In this document: one piece after another, positions 27,869-36,374 of the stretch
Layout of the letters: the number at the start of each line of letters is the position of its first letter
Position numbering within the stretch: the first letter of the stretch is position 1
Origin: Planctomycetota bacterium
GTDB taxonomy: Bacteria; Planctomycetota; UBA1135
Length of the DNA: 64,000 nt
Assembly: GCA_002705055.1 (NCBI GenBank)
Contig: PAHY01000032.1
Location: forward strand, 82,318 to 146,317
Reading direction: 5' to 3'
Notes under the pieces: generated by a model
The model's input: only the letters and a program-made list of their open reading frames with translations
Databases searched by the model: none
Told to the model about the DNA's origin: nothing
Translations under genes and position numbers: made by a program

Positions 27869-28245
27869 AACTCCCCGAGGATGCCTTTGAGTACTACGTG
27901 AGCCTGGGCTCGAAGAGGAGCTATCGGGCAGTCGCTGAACATTTCGGCGTGGAGAAGCGGACGATCACCGCGAGGGCCGTCCGCGAGAAATGGCAAGATC
28001 GGCTCGCCCGAATCCAGGAACGTGCGCGCGAGAAAGTCGAAGATCGCATGGCAGACACGATTGCGGAGATGCACGAACGGCACCTTCGAGTCCTCCAGGT
28101 AATCCTCGGGCGCGGGCTCGAGACTCTGCAATCCATGCCGCTGACCTCTGCCTGGGAGGCGATTAAAGCACTCGATCTCGCGATGCGGCGTGAGGCCGAA
28201 ATCCGGTCCCAGGCTCGCAGCGATTCCGCTCAAGAAGACAGCTGA
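27865..28245 (+). CDS. Terminase-small-subunit-like HTH protein
   Basis: 126 residues from GTG 27865. An N-terminal helix-turn-helix (YVSLGSKRSYRAVAEHFGVE) is followed by KRTITARAVREKWQDRLARI and a long helical region. This layout is typical of small proteins next to ParB-methyltransferases and terminases in phages. It would bind packaging sites, but no large terminase lies downstream. It is translationally coupled to the methyltransferase. Confidence 0.6.
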   Translation: MKLPEDAFEYYVSLGSKRSYRAVAEHFGVEKRTITARAVREKWQDRLARIQERAREKVEDRMADTIAEMHERHLRVLQVILGRGLETLQSMPLTSAWEAIKALDLAMRREAEIRSQARSDSAQEDS

Positions 28246-28377
28246 CCCCTGCTAGGTGGAAACCACATGCACCGCATCACTAGCCGGCCCTCTCCTGGCA
28301 TCTCGCACCCTTGAGCACGAGTCCAATGAGACTCTCGCTCCCTAGTTTGAAGCGCAACTGAAAAGACTCCTTGCTGG

Positions 28378-29025
28378 CTATGAGTCGGCCGCGATCGGTT
28401 GCGCCGCAGCATCGTCTGCCGTGTCCGACTCCTCTGCCTCGTCGAGGTCTAGCTTGCTGACAAGACGGGAGAGGTTCTCCAGGGCCATACGGATCTCCTC
28501 CTCCATCCGTGTTCGCACAGTGAACTCGTCTGACTCAACGGCCAGAATCGGCCCGAGTCGATAGGGAAGCACCAGCAGCTGGTCTCGAATCGTTCGGCTC
28601 ACATCGAATCCAGCTTTCCGCACCTCGTCCTTGCGGAGCAAGAGCCCAGCCGCCTCTTCGTATTCGAGCTTCTTCAGCTTGGCTGCGTAGGCTTCCCTCC
28701 GAGCCCGTGATTCTTCGAACGAGGGAAGGCGCTCAGATTCGTCGGAGTCGAGCAGCGCTCGTGGCCTTGATCCAGCCCCCTCCTCTACCTTGCCCGCGTC
28801 TTCTTGGGGAACATCACCTGAACAACCCCGGCGCTTCCCCGGATCTGAATTCTTGCTCCACTCAAGATCGGCCAGATCGGGATCAATCCTCGGATGGCCC
28901 TTGCTGTCACGCCGGATCGATTCGACGAGTCGTTGCTCCGCGATTGCTCGGGAGACTGAGGAAGGCGAGCAGCCACGCTTGCGCGCATACTCGCGGAGCC
29001 CCATTCGCTTGGTTCGAGTTGCCAT
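28378..29025 (-). CDS. Nu1-like terminase small subunit
   Basis: 215 residues from ATG 29025. An N-terminal winged-helix start (MGLREYARKRGCSPSSVSRA) is followed by a charged linker. A C-terminal region (ESRARREAYAAKLKKLEYEE, then GFDVSRTIRDQLLVLPYRL) is characteristic of lambda Nu1-like DNA-packaging proteins. It is on the minus strand, opposite to its phage-like neighbours, with its 3' end facing the plus-strand HTH gene. No terL or capsid gene follows it in the window. Confidence 0.7.
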   Translation of the reverse strand: MATRTKRMGLREYARKRGCSPSSVSRAIAEQRLVESIRRDSKGHPRIDPDLADLEWSKNSDPGKRRGCSGDVPQEDAGKVEEGAGSRPRALLDSDESERLPSFEESRARREAYAAKLKKLEYEEAAGLLLRKDEVRKAGFDVSRTIRDQLLVLPYRLGPILAVESDEFTVRTRMEEEIRMALENLSRLVSKLDLDEAEESDTADDAAAQPIAADS

Positions 29026-29393
29026 CTTCCGAAACTGGCCCCGGCGGACCAGTTCGGCCCCGGCGACCGTAGGCCGATCCTAGATCGGGACTCCGGGCGG
29101 CCTCAAGCGCGATTTCCCAGAACCGCCAAGCACAACGGACGCCCCCCGGGGGCGGGCTTGCCCCTGCTCGCCCTGGAGCGCCGTAAAGGCCCCACACTCG
29201 CCCCCTGTGCGGCGAACTCTATTCATCGGCCCCCGCTCACTGCTCACGCAGAGCGAGGCCTAGCACTAGCGAAAGGGCGGGGTCGCCGTCACCCGAGCTC
29301 GAAACCCGCGAGGAAGGACCCATTAGCCCCCGGGGGGGGGGGGGTTGAAGTTGGCGACTCCAGGTGCGACGCTGGATCCTCGAGGAATCTCCA
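29026..29393. other. Divergent region with a G13 tract
   Basis: 368 bases between the Nu1-like gene (minus) and the next plus-strand gene; holds the 13-G run and otherwise no gene or repeat I can support. Confidence 0.5.
29332..29344 (+). repeat. Poly-G tract (13 G) preceded by five C
   Basis: Thirteen consecutive G bases follow CCCCC, ending 49 bases before the ATG of the next gene. Homopolymers of this length slip in replication and, at this distance, can alter promoter spacing. Confidence 0.75.
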
Positions 29394-30077
29394 ATGGATA
29401 AGAACCCCAAGCAGCCTCCAACCGACGAACTGCCAAAGTTTTCGCTTAGCATCTTTGAGGCACCGCCGGTCCCCAAAGCACTCCGCGACCTCGAGAAACT
29501 GAACATTAGGATTAGAGCAATTCAAACCGGACTCGGGTTTGGGTTTTCCCCGGGAATGGCGAGGTTGTTTGCAATCCCAAGAGCCCTCCAAAAACAAATG
29601 GAGCCATTTGTTCGATTCGGTCGGTTGATGAATCGCCTCAGTGGCGACCAAGCACCTTCACCGAGTTTTGCCGTCCCTGTAGCTCCGCCCAAGACAGTCC
29701 GACTAGATGCGGACCAGATGGCAGGATTGACTGCCGCAGGTCGCCCTGATGATGATGAGGGTGACGCTGAATGCTGGTTTGACCGCCGAGCAGGGTTCGT
29801 CCATCTTTGGGACTGTGAGCCAATTCTGATTCGCAATGTTGGCGCGGTCTATGAGCAGTTCGAGCGGCTATTCTCCCCCGTCGGTCGGTCAGTGACTCTG
29901 GCTACGATTGGGGGGGTCTACGCGACCGGACGCGAATCGCTCCGGGCGGAGTTTCATCGCAACTGCCCGGAAGTTCTGCGACCTGCCCTAAGGAGCAAGG
30001 GCCGTGGCGGGACCTACTTCGATCTGGAGGCATTGAGAGAGATTGCCAGCGATTTGTTGCGCGGCTCGGATCAATAG
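29394..30077 (+). CDS. Hypothetical protein of the phage-like block
   Basis: 227 residues from ATG 29394, nine bases after GAGGA; an upstream ATG at 29364 is in frame but lacks a binding site. The N-terminal half is Pro-rich and mixed; the C-terminal half (GDAECWFDRRAGFVHLWDCE, then VGRSVTLATIGGVYATGRESL) is compact with an alpha/beta pattern. I do not recognise it. It sits alone behind the G13 tract and about 600 bases ahead of the replication genes. Confidence 0.6.
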   Translation: MDKNPKQPPTDELPKFSLSIFEAPPVPKALRDLEKLNIRIRAIQTGLGFGFSPGMARLFAIPRALQKQMEPFVRFGRLMNRLSGDQAPSPSFAVPVAPPKTVRLDADQMAGLTAAGRPDDDEGDAECWFDRRAGFVHLWDCEPILIRNVGAVYEQFERLFSPVGRSVTLATIGGVYATGRESLRAEFHRNCPEVLRPALRSKGRGGTYFDLEALREIASDLLRGSDQ

Positions 30078-30682
30078 AGCGCGCGGTCGCTTCAGCCTGG
30101 TTGACCCTTCGCAATACAGCCGGCCCCTGGTTTGTATGCGCATTCAAGTCAAGGCCAGTGGCATGACTGGGTCATTTCTCGCGGAATCTAACTAGGGATG
30201 CCGCGCGCCTGGCCGTCACCCGCCGAAAGGCACCCCGGGCAGGAACCAGGGGGATCCCCCTTCCCCGCCCCCTTCGCGGCTGCGCCTGCGCCGGTCGTTC
30301 GCACACTCTGCGGTCGAGTTAGGACCCTTCGTTCGAGGTGCACGGGCTGGATCCGTCTGCACGAAGACTCCTCAAGGAGCTAGGCGCTTGGAATGGGGTG
30401 CTGGCGGATGCTCCAAGCCGAACAGGTATGGAGCAATCGGCCCCGCCGAAGCCTCACTAGAGCACCAAGTTTGTTCGTCTCCGCGGTCACTCGCGAGTGA
30501 ATCGCGTCGAATTCTGATCGGACTCCCGAGATTCGCACCCCTTGTCGTGGCTGAATTTCGCACGGAGAGAGGGTTGTCCGCTAAGTGGCGCTAAGTGTCC
30601 GCTAAGCATTTCTCGCCATCGGAAGCAGTTTGGCTCTCAATAGGAGCCAGCGCGGCAAGAGCTGCGCCCCGACTGACCACCG
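30078..30682. other. 605-base non-coding region ahead of the primase-like gene
   Basis: No convincing gene. It holds the GCTAAG repeats at 30580-30606 and could contain an origin or the promoter of the replication genes. Confidence 0.5.
30580..30606 (+). repeat. Three GCTAAG repeats at 10-11 bp spacing
   Basis: GCTAAG starts at 30580, 30590 and 30601; the outer two are embedded in an identical TGTCCGCTAAG. They end 77 bases before the primase-like gene. One repeat per helical turn is typical of iterons or a cooperative operator. Confidence 0.65.
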
Positions 30683-31708
30683 ATGATGATCCAGCAACGA
30701 TCTCCGCTGCATGTTGACGAGCGAGCACGCCGCTACGCCGAGGCTGCCCTCTCTGGCGTCTTGCAAGAGCTGCGGTCCAGCCCACCCGGCGGACGTGCTC
30801 TGTCGTGTTTCCGCCTCAGCGCGCGAATCGGCGGCCTGCTCTCGTCCGGTCTCCTTGACCATGAAGCCGCCGCGCTGGGCCTAATCGAGGCAGCCGTCGC
30901 AGCCGGCCTCCCCCATCGAGAAGCGCGGGCACACGTGATGCGAGGCCTCCAGCGGGGAGCCGAGTCCCCAGACTCACTGCCTAGGAGCCTGGGATCCTCC
31001 ACGGCCCCACGGGCGCAGACATTCGCGTGCGCCCACGAGTCTGTCCTGTCACGCGTGCCGGACCCCCGCTCCGTATCTGAGCTGTGGGGTTCGGCGATCG
31101 CGGTGGACGACGACGAAGCAGTCTCGGGCTGGCTTCAAACTCGCGCCCTGTGCCCCCGCGATGTCGCGGATTGGGACCTGGCACGAGCCCTCCCAGCGGG
31201 CCTCGCCCTCCCAAGCTGGGCGAGAACGAAGGCCGGGGACTGGCGCGAATCGAGCCACCGGCTGCTCGTCCCGTTGTTCAACGAAAACGGTCATCTCGCC
31301 TCGCTTCGAGCTCGAGCAATCACTACCGACGCGAGGCCAGCCAAGTCCCTTGCCCCCACGGGATTCCAAACAAAGGGCCTGGTGTTCGCCTGCCCTCTCG
31401 CGCGCCACGTCCTCGCCGGGGACGATCTGAGCTGGTGGAGCTCACCTTCCTTCGTAATTAGCGAGGGTGAACCCAGCTACTTGACTTGGGCAAGCCGTCA
31501 TCGTGAGACCCGCGCCACGGGACCAGCCTACCTGGGCATTGCAGCTGGGAGCTGGACGGACGGAATCGCAGCGCGAATCCCAGATGAAGCAACTGTCTTC
31601 GTCAGGACAGACCGTGACGAAGCTGGTCAACGCTATGCCCAGGCGATCTCTGCGACCTTGGCCGAACGCTGCGATGTCTACATCCCTTCGCTGGAGGAAT
31701 CGCGGTGA
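30683..31708 (+). CDS. TOPRIM-domain primase-like protein
   Basis: 341 residues from ATG 30683 (a second ATG follows directly). The C-terminal third is a TOPRIM fold: SFVISEGEPSYLTWASRH supplies the catalytic Glu and VFVRTDRDEAGQRYAQAI the DxD motif. The centre (SSHRLLVPLFNENGHLASLR, then FQTKGLVFACPL) matches the core of phage and plasmid primases of the DnaG/Toprim_3 class. No N-terminal zinc finger is visible. The next gene overlaps by 4 bases (GTGA), so the two act together in replication of the element. Confidence 0.8.
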   Translation: MMIQQRSPLHVDERARRYAEAALSGVLQELRSSPPGGRALSCFRLSARIGGLLSSGLLDHEAAALGLIEAAVAAGLPHREARAHVMRGLQRGAESPDSLPRSLGSSTAPRAQTFACAHESVLSRVPDPRSVSELWGSAIAVDDDEAVSGWLQTRALCPRDVADWDLARALPAGLALPSWARTKAGDWRESSHRLLVPLFNENGHLASLRARAITTDARPAKSLAPTGFQTKGLVFACPLARHVLAGDDLSWWSSPSFVISEGEPSYLTWASRHRETRATGPAYLGIAAGSWTDGIAARIPDEATVFVRTDRDEAGQRYAQAISATLAERCDVYIPSLEESR

Positions 31709-33351
31709 ATCAGCCCGACGACAACGATCTCCTTCAGGAAGGGGCGCTCCCAACTGATCCCGCAACCGGCCTGATCCCTGCCAAGACGTGCAGCGCTTGG
31801 CCAACCCCCACCCCTTTGGAGAGAAACCACCAACTCCCTGGTTTTCCTCAATCGGTGCTTCCTACATGGATGAGTGATTGGGTTCGTGACGTTGCAGAGG
31901 CTCTGCAGTGCCCTCCAGACCTTCCAGCTGTCTTCTCGCTCGCAGTCGTTTCCTGTGCGATCGGGGGCACATTCGAGGTTCGCCTCAATGAGACTTGGAC
32001 GACACCCACTCAGATCTTCGTTTGTGTGGCACTTGAATCCGGCGAGTCTAAGACTCCTGTCTACCAACTCGCGACTCGCTCGATTCACTCGTTTGAGAAG
32101 AGCGAAGCCATTCGACTTCAAGGCTCTCTCGCTGAGGTCGCGACCCAAAGACGCTATCTCGAGAAGCGTCTAGGTGCCCTCGAAGCAAAGGCGGGCAAAC
32201 TTGACGACGAGAAAGCCGCCGAGACTCTAGAGGAACTCACGCGCCTCCGTCTCGAGTTGGAGAACTTACCCTCGGCAGTTTCTCCGAAACTCTATGTGGA
32301 TGACGCCACGCCCGAGGCGCTCGTGCGAGCGATGGGCTTCCAACAAGGAAGACTCGCCATCCTCTCCGATGAGGGCGGGCCGCTCGATCACATGGCTGGT
32401 CGCTACAGCGATCGTGTCCCCCACATCGAGGTCTACTTACAAGCCTATAGCGGTAGCTCGATTCGCGTCGAGCGAGTGACGCGAGAAGGTGGTTGCATCG
32501 ATGATCCAGCACTGACAATCGGAGTCACCGTTCAGCCAAGCGTTCTTCAGGAACTCGGAGAATCTCGTCGGCTCAGGAGCCGAGGCCTTGTTGCACGGTT
32601 TCTGATGGCAGTGCCTGTCATGAGAGTCGGCACTCGTGATCCAGACCCAGACGCCATTCCTGTCCAGACTCTGGAGCGTTTCGACGAGAGAGTCACCGCA
32701 CTCCTGAACCTAACGCGCCTAAACGAGAATCTACAACGGCCACCAAAGCGCGTACTCCTTGGCGACGAGCACGTCCGCCCGATCGTCGTCCAAGCCAAGA
32801 CCTGGATCGAACCTCTTCTCGCTGATGGAGAGCAGTACGCGCACCTACGCGACTGGTGTAACAAGTGGGATCGCATAGCGCGCCTGGCCGCGATCCTCCA
32901 CCTCGCAGAGTCCGAGGATCTTCATCGACTCCCACAGCAAATCAACGCCGCCACGGCAGACCGGGCGCGGCTGATCTACGAGTACTTCCTCGCGCACGCA
33001 CTCGGCACCTACGACCTCTTCGGGGCGGACCCCGAGCAAGCGGGTGCCCGTCACGTGCTTGCTTGGCTGAAGCGCCGCGAGCTCCGCGAGTTCTCTGCCC
33101 GGGATGTATTCAATGGCAATCGAGGCCAGTTCCGCAGGATGGAACACCTCCAGGGACCACTGCGCATTCTGGAGGAGTATGGCTGGATCCGGCAGGCCCC
33201 TCCTACTTCTGCACCTGGGCCGAACGGCGGACGCCCTCGCTCGCCACGCTACGAGGTGCACCCCGCGCAATACCCGCAGAACATGCAAAACCCGAGTTCT
33301 GCACCTTCTGCGAGTTCTGCGGAGGGGTCCGGAGGTGAGAAAAACTCATGA
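31705..33351 (+). CDS. DUF3987-type replicative helicase-like protein
   Basis: 548 residues from GTG 31705. The N-terminus has the family's PGFPQSVLPTWMSDWVRDVA and CPPDLPAVFSLAVVSCAIGG. The Walker A position reads VALESGESKTPVYQL, so the usual GKS/T is changed to ESKT. Walker B is GRLAILSDEGG. A coiled coil lies at about residues 145-190. The C-terminus is a winged-helix-like tail (VLAWLKRRELREFSARDVFNGN). It is coupled to the TOPRIM gene, forming a primase-helicase pair. ATP hydrolysis may be weak or absent because of the altered loop. Confidence 0.8.
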   Translation: MNQPDDNDLLQEGALPTDPATGLIPAKTCSAWPTPTPLERNHQLPGFPQSVLPTWMSDWVRDVAEALQCPPDLPAVFSLAVVSCAIGGTFEVRLNETWTTPTQIFVCVALESGESKTPVYQLATRSIHSFEKSEAIRLQGSLAEVATQRRYLEKRLGALEAKAGKLDDEKAAETLEELTRLRLELENLPSAVSPKLYVDDATPEALVRAMGFQQGRLAILSDEGGPLDHMAGRYSDRVPHIEVYLQAYSGSSIRVERVTREGGCIDDPALTIGVTVQPSVLQELGESRRLRSRGLVARFLMAVPVMRVGTRDPDPDAIPVQTLERFDERVTALLNLTRLNENLQRPPKRVLLGDEHVRPIVVQAKTWIEPLLADGEQYAHLRDWCNKWDRIARLAAILHLAESEDLHRLPQQINAATADRARLIYEYFLAHALGTYDLFGADPEQAGARHVLAWLKRRELREFSARDVFNGNRGQFRRMEHLQGPLRILEEYGWIRQAPPTSAPGPNGGRPRSPRYEVHPAQYPQNMQNPSSAPSASSAEGSGGEKNS

Positions 33352-33545
33352 GCCCGAGGCGCCAACGCAGCAGTGAAAGACGGTCCGAGGGTGAGCCCTG
33401 GGGATTCGTCTCCGATCGAGTCCGCGCAAAGCGGACCGGCCGTCTACCCGTCCTCCTCGGCTACGTGATGAGACGCATTCTGATCTCTCGAAATGACACT
33501 CACGAGGAGAGCTCTGACAACAAGAGCGAGACCAAGAATCGATGA
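33348..33545 (+). CDS. Small basic protein, unknown
   Basis: 65 residues from ATG 33348, overlapping the previous stop (ATGA) and overlapped by the next start (ATGA). The chain of overlaps supports translation although no domain is seen. It has no membrane segment. Confidence 0.45.
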   Translation: MSPRRQRSSERRSEGEPWGFVSDRVRAKRTGRLPVLLGYVMRRILISRNDTHEESSDNKSETKNR

Positions 33546-33823
33546 ATCCACCCACCCTGCACGACTTTCGCTTTACAGCTGCAGGCCGCGCTGAACAGAA
33601 GACCGGTCTCCTCGGCTGGATCGCGTTCTCGGTCAATGGCCACTTCCGAATCGACGGAGTCACCCTCCGTCGCACTGCCGACGGCCGGCTTGCTCTCGCA
33701 TTCCCGGCGCGGATCGCGAGCGATGGACGCAAGCGATCCGTCGTCTGGCCGCCCACTGAAGAAGCCAGGACTGCGGTCGAACAGCAAGTCTTTTCCGCCC
33801 TCCACATCGACCCTGACGCCTGA
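33542..33823 (+). CDS. SpoVG-like protein
   Basis: 93 residues from ATG 33542. The sequence GLLGWIAFSVNGHFRIDGVT, then LRRTADGRLALAFPARIASD, and RSVVWPPTEEARTAVEQQVF follows the SpoVG fold (short beta strands, conserved Pro near the end of the sheet, C-terminal helix). SpoVG proteins bind RNA or DNA. It is found in phage and element gene rows. Coupled by a 4-base overlap to the small gene before it; the next start follows by one base. Confidence 0.65.
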   Translation: MNPPTLHDFRFTAAGRAEQKTGLLGWIAFSVNGHFRIDGVTLRRTADGRLALAFPARIASDGRKRSVVWPPTEEARTAVEQQVFSALHIDPDA

Positions 33824-33824
33824 C

Positions 33825-34082
33825 ATGGTCCTCGGCCGCGACATCTCGCAAATGACCCCGGAGGAGCGCCTCCGGGAGCTCGCGCGGCTGCTCGCGGTTG
33901 GGGTCGAGATTTACCTCAAGAACGAAGAGAACGCCCTTGCTGAGACTCGGAGAGCCATGGCTCCATGTGACAAGGCGCTGAACGCGCCAGATCCCAATCC
34001 CAATCTCACCAATGAAGAACGTCGAAGAACAGATCCAAGAGCTCCGGGAGATGAGCCGGGAGCAACTCATCGAGAGGTTTGA
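33825..34082 (+). CDS. Small helical protein next to DUF2924
   Basis: 85 residues from ATG 33825. MTPEERLRELARLLAVGVEI is an amphipathic helix. Small proteins of this type commonly precede DUF2924 and recombinase genes in integrated elements. Its 3' end overlaps the DUF2924 gene by 71 bases. Function unknown. Confidence 0.65.
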   Translation: MVLGRDISQMTPEERLRELARLLAVGVEIYLKNEENALAETRRAMAPCDKALNAPDPNPNLTNEERRRTDPRAPGDEPGATHREV

Positions 34083-34473
34083 AGAAGTCTGGGGCAAGCC
34101 GCCCCGAGTCCGAAGCCGCGAGTACCTCTGGAAACGCACCGCTTACAAGCTGCAGGAGAACGCCTATGGCGGACTCTCCCGCAGAGCCCAGGCGGAGCTT
34201 GAGCGGCTGATCGCGAACCTCGACCTCCCCTGGAACGAGAACACTCGTCGGGTCACGGGCAAGCTGAAGGGTCCCCATCGCCCCGGGGATCCGCAACCCG
34301 GCACGGTGCTTGAGCGTCACTTCAAGGGTGAGTGCATCCGCGTGACAGTCCTTGAGGACGGCTACGAGTGGAACGGGCAGAGGTACCGGAGCCTCACGGC
34401 TGTCGCCCTGGCGGTCACGGGGTCGAAGTGGAATGGACGGATGTTCTTCGGACTGACGGAGAGAGCTCGATGA
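34012..34473 (+). CDS. DUF2924 protein
   Basis: 153 residues from ATG 34012. MSREQLIERFEEVWGKPPRV, then REYLWKRTAYKLQENAYGGL, is the DUF2924 signature; the C-terminus (GYEWNGQRYRSLTAVALAVT, then GSKWNGRMFFGL) is the conserved RAMA-like end. DUF2924 genes travel with large serine recombinases and may direct or help them. The stop overlaps the recombinase start (ATGA). Confidence 0.88.
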   Translation: MKNVEEQIQELREMSREQLIERFEEVWGKPPRVRSREYLWKRTAYKLQENAYGGLSRRAQAELERLIANLDLPWNENTRRVTGKLKGPHRPGDPQPGTVLERHFKGECIRVTVLEDGYEWNGQRYRSLTAVALAVTGSKWNGRMFFGLTERAR

Positions 34474-35849
34474 CACAGCTCGCCAACCAATCGAGCTCGA
34501 GCCATGCACAACGGAGCTCAACACTAAGTCAGAATCGAGTTCGCGTAGCGATTTACACGCGACTCTCCGTTCAGTCTGACCCCAACCTCGAGTTCACAAG
34601 CCTAGCTGCACAGGCTGAGGCAACGATGAAATGCGTGGAGTCGAGGCTTGGCGATCAGTCTCAGATCGATGTCCAATACTTCGAAGACGATGGTTTCACT
34701 GGAGCCAACACGGAACGCCCTTCTTTCAAGCAGATGTTCGAGGCAATTGATGATGGCCAGTTCGATGTTGTCGCTACGCCATCTCTCGATCGAGTCTCTC
34801 GCGACCTTGCAGATCAACTCGCATTCAGGCGCTTTCTTGAGACAAGGAGGGTTCGGCTTATCTCCGTCCGCGAACCGTTTGACTTCGACTCAGATACCGG
34901 ATCGCTACTAGCGGGAATCCTCGGCACATTCGCTGAGTATGAGAGAAAGGCGATCGCGCGCAGAACTCGCGAAAAGAACCATGCGGCCAGAAAGCGTGGC
35001 CTGTTCACAGGTGGTCGAATCGTGCTCGGCTACGACCTAGTCAATGGCAAGCTCTGTCCAAACGCCGAGGAAGCCGAAATCGTAAAAGGGCTGTTCCGCC
35101 TTTACTTGGACCTCGGATCACTCAGAGCAGTCGTTGTAGAGGCTCGGAAGCGCAGCTGGAAGAAGAAGCACTGGATCAGCAAGGCAGGCAGATCTAGTGG
35201 CGGCGGATGCATTGACGTCTCTTGGCTGCAACGACTCCTCACAAATCCGCTCTACATCGGAAAGATGAAGCTGTTTGGCGAGGCGCATGAGGGTGAGCAT
35301 GAGGCCATCGTCGATGAGGAGACCTGGCAACTTGTGCAAGACCAGCTTTCCCACAACGCCCACTCGCGTGGCCGCAGCGTCCGGAATAAGTGGGGCGCAC
35401 TCTTGAAGGGACTACTTCGGTGCGGACGTTGCGGTGCGACGATGGGACACACCGGGACGGGCAAGGGGCCGAAACGCTACCGCTACTACGTGTGCCAGAC
35501 GGCGCAAGTGCAGGGCGCTGACGCGTGCCCCGATGCCCGGGTGAGCGCGCACGATGTGGAGTCCGCAGTTGTCCAGCAGATCCGAGGCCTTGGAGTGGGC
35601 AGCGAGCTTGCTCGCTTGACACTCGAAGCACTGCAAGAGCGAGGGTGCCCCGCAGAAGATGAGGGCGCAGCGGCGGCGCTGCGAGATTTCGACGCGATAT
35701 GGGAAGCGCTACCGGCGCTCCAGAGAGCGCAAGTCCTCCAGGTGTTGCTTCGTGAGGTCCGCCTTGATCCCGACACGCGACATATCGAGTTGGAGTTCCG
35801 GGAGTCCATGCTGATGGAACAACCAGAGAAACGTGATGAAACCCGATGA
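34470..35849 (+). CDS. Large serine recombinase/integrase
   Basis: 459 residues from ATG 34470 (34368 is in frame but lies inside DUF2924). The resolvase domain starts RVRVAIYTRLSVQSDP, with the catalytic Ser in YTRLS, and continues FEDDGFTGANTERPSF, FDVVATPSLDRVSRDLADQL and GTFAEYERKAIARRTREKNH. A recombinase domain and a zinc-ribbon with LRCGRCGATMGHTGTG follow. Such enzymes cut, exchange and join att sites. All catalytic parts look intact, so it is the best candidate mover of the 26.6-36.2 kb block. Confidence 0.92.
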   Translation: MTQLANQSSSSHAQRSSTLSQNRVRVAIYTRLSVQSDPNLEFTSLAAQAEATMKCVESRLGDQSQIDVQYFEDDGFTGANTERPSFKQMFEAIDDGQFDVVATPSLDRVSRDLADQLAFRRFLETRRVRLISVREPFDFDSDTGSLLAGILGTFAEYERKAIARRTREKNHAARKRGLFTGGRIVLGYDLVNGKLCPNAEEAEIVKGLFRLYLDLGSLRAVVVEARKRSWKKKHWISKAGRSSGGGCIDVSWLQRLLTNPLYIGKMKLFGEAHEGEHEAIVDEETWQLVQDQLSHNAHSRGRSVRNKWGALLKGLLRCGRCGATMGHTGTGKGPKRYRYYVCQTAQVQGADACPDARVSAHDVESAVVQQIRGLGVGSELARLTLEALQERGCPAEDEGAAAALRDFDAIWEALPALQRAQVLQVLLREVRLDPDTRHIELEFRESMLMEQPEKRDETR

Positions 35850-36177
35850 CTCTGGCCGCAGCACAACCTGTGTGCGCGTGGCGCTCAACGAGCCAACGCG
35901 CCAAGGTCGGCGCCGGAAGCCCGAGAGTCCTACTGAGTCACAGCCCGAACTGCCATTGCCTGAAAGGACACCACCCAGCCGGCGCGCGGTGCAACTGGCA
36001 ATGGCACATGCGATCGAGCGCGCGCTGGACGAGGGGACCGTTCGGAGCCTAGCTGATGTCAGTCGGCTCCTAGATGTCTCCAGGGCGCGGGTCACGCAGC
36101 TCGTGAACCTCCTCCATCTCGCAAAATCTGTTCAAGAGTCCACTCTGATTGGCCATGAGAGAATGGGCCTCGAATAA
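35836..36177 (+). CDS. HTH protein following the recombinase
   Basis: 113 residues from ATG 35836; a GTG at 35833 is equally possible. It overlaps the recombinase by 14 bases. The C-terminal half has a helix-turn-helix (SLADVSRLLDVSRARVTQLV). This small HTH is often coded after serine recombinases and may act as directionality factor or repressor. The N-terminal 50 residues are Pro/Arg-rich. Confidence 0.7.
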   Translation: MKPDDSGRSTTCVRVALNEPTRQGRRRKPESPTESQPELPLPERTPPSRRAVQLAMAHAIERALDEGTVRSLADVSRLLDVSRARVTQLVNLLHLAKSVQESTLIGHERMGLE

Positions 36178-36374
36178 GTACCCCTGCGAATCCCGCTCCC
36201 CGGTCGACAGTGAAACAACACTCGGCATCGCGGACCTGAGAGCTTGATCGTCCCGGATGCTATCCCGCCGAGACGTGATCTAGACTGAATAGGATGAGTG
36301 GCGAATGAGGGAAGCTGGGAAGGGCTTCAAGATTCTTGTACTAGCGCCGGAAGATCTAGAAACTTTACTCCGCG

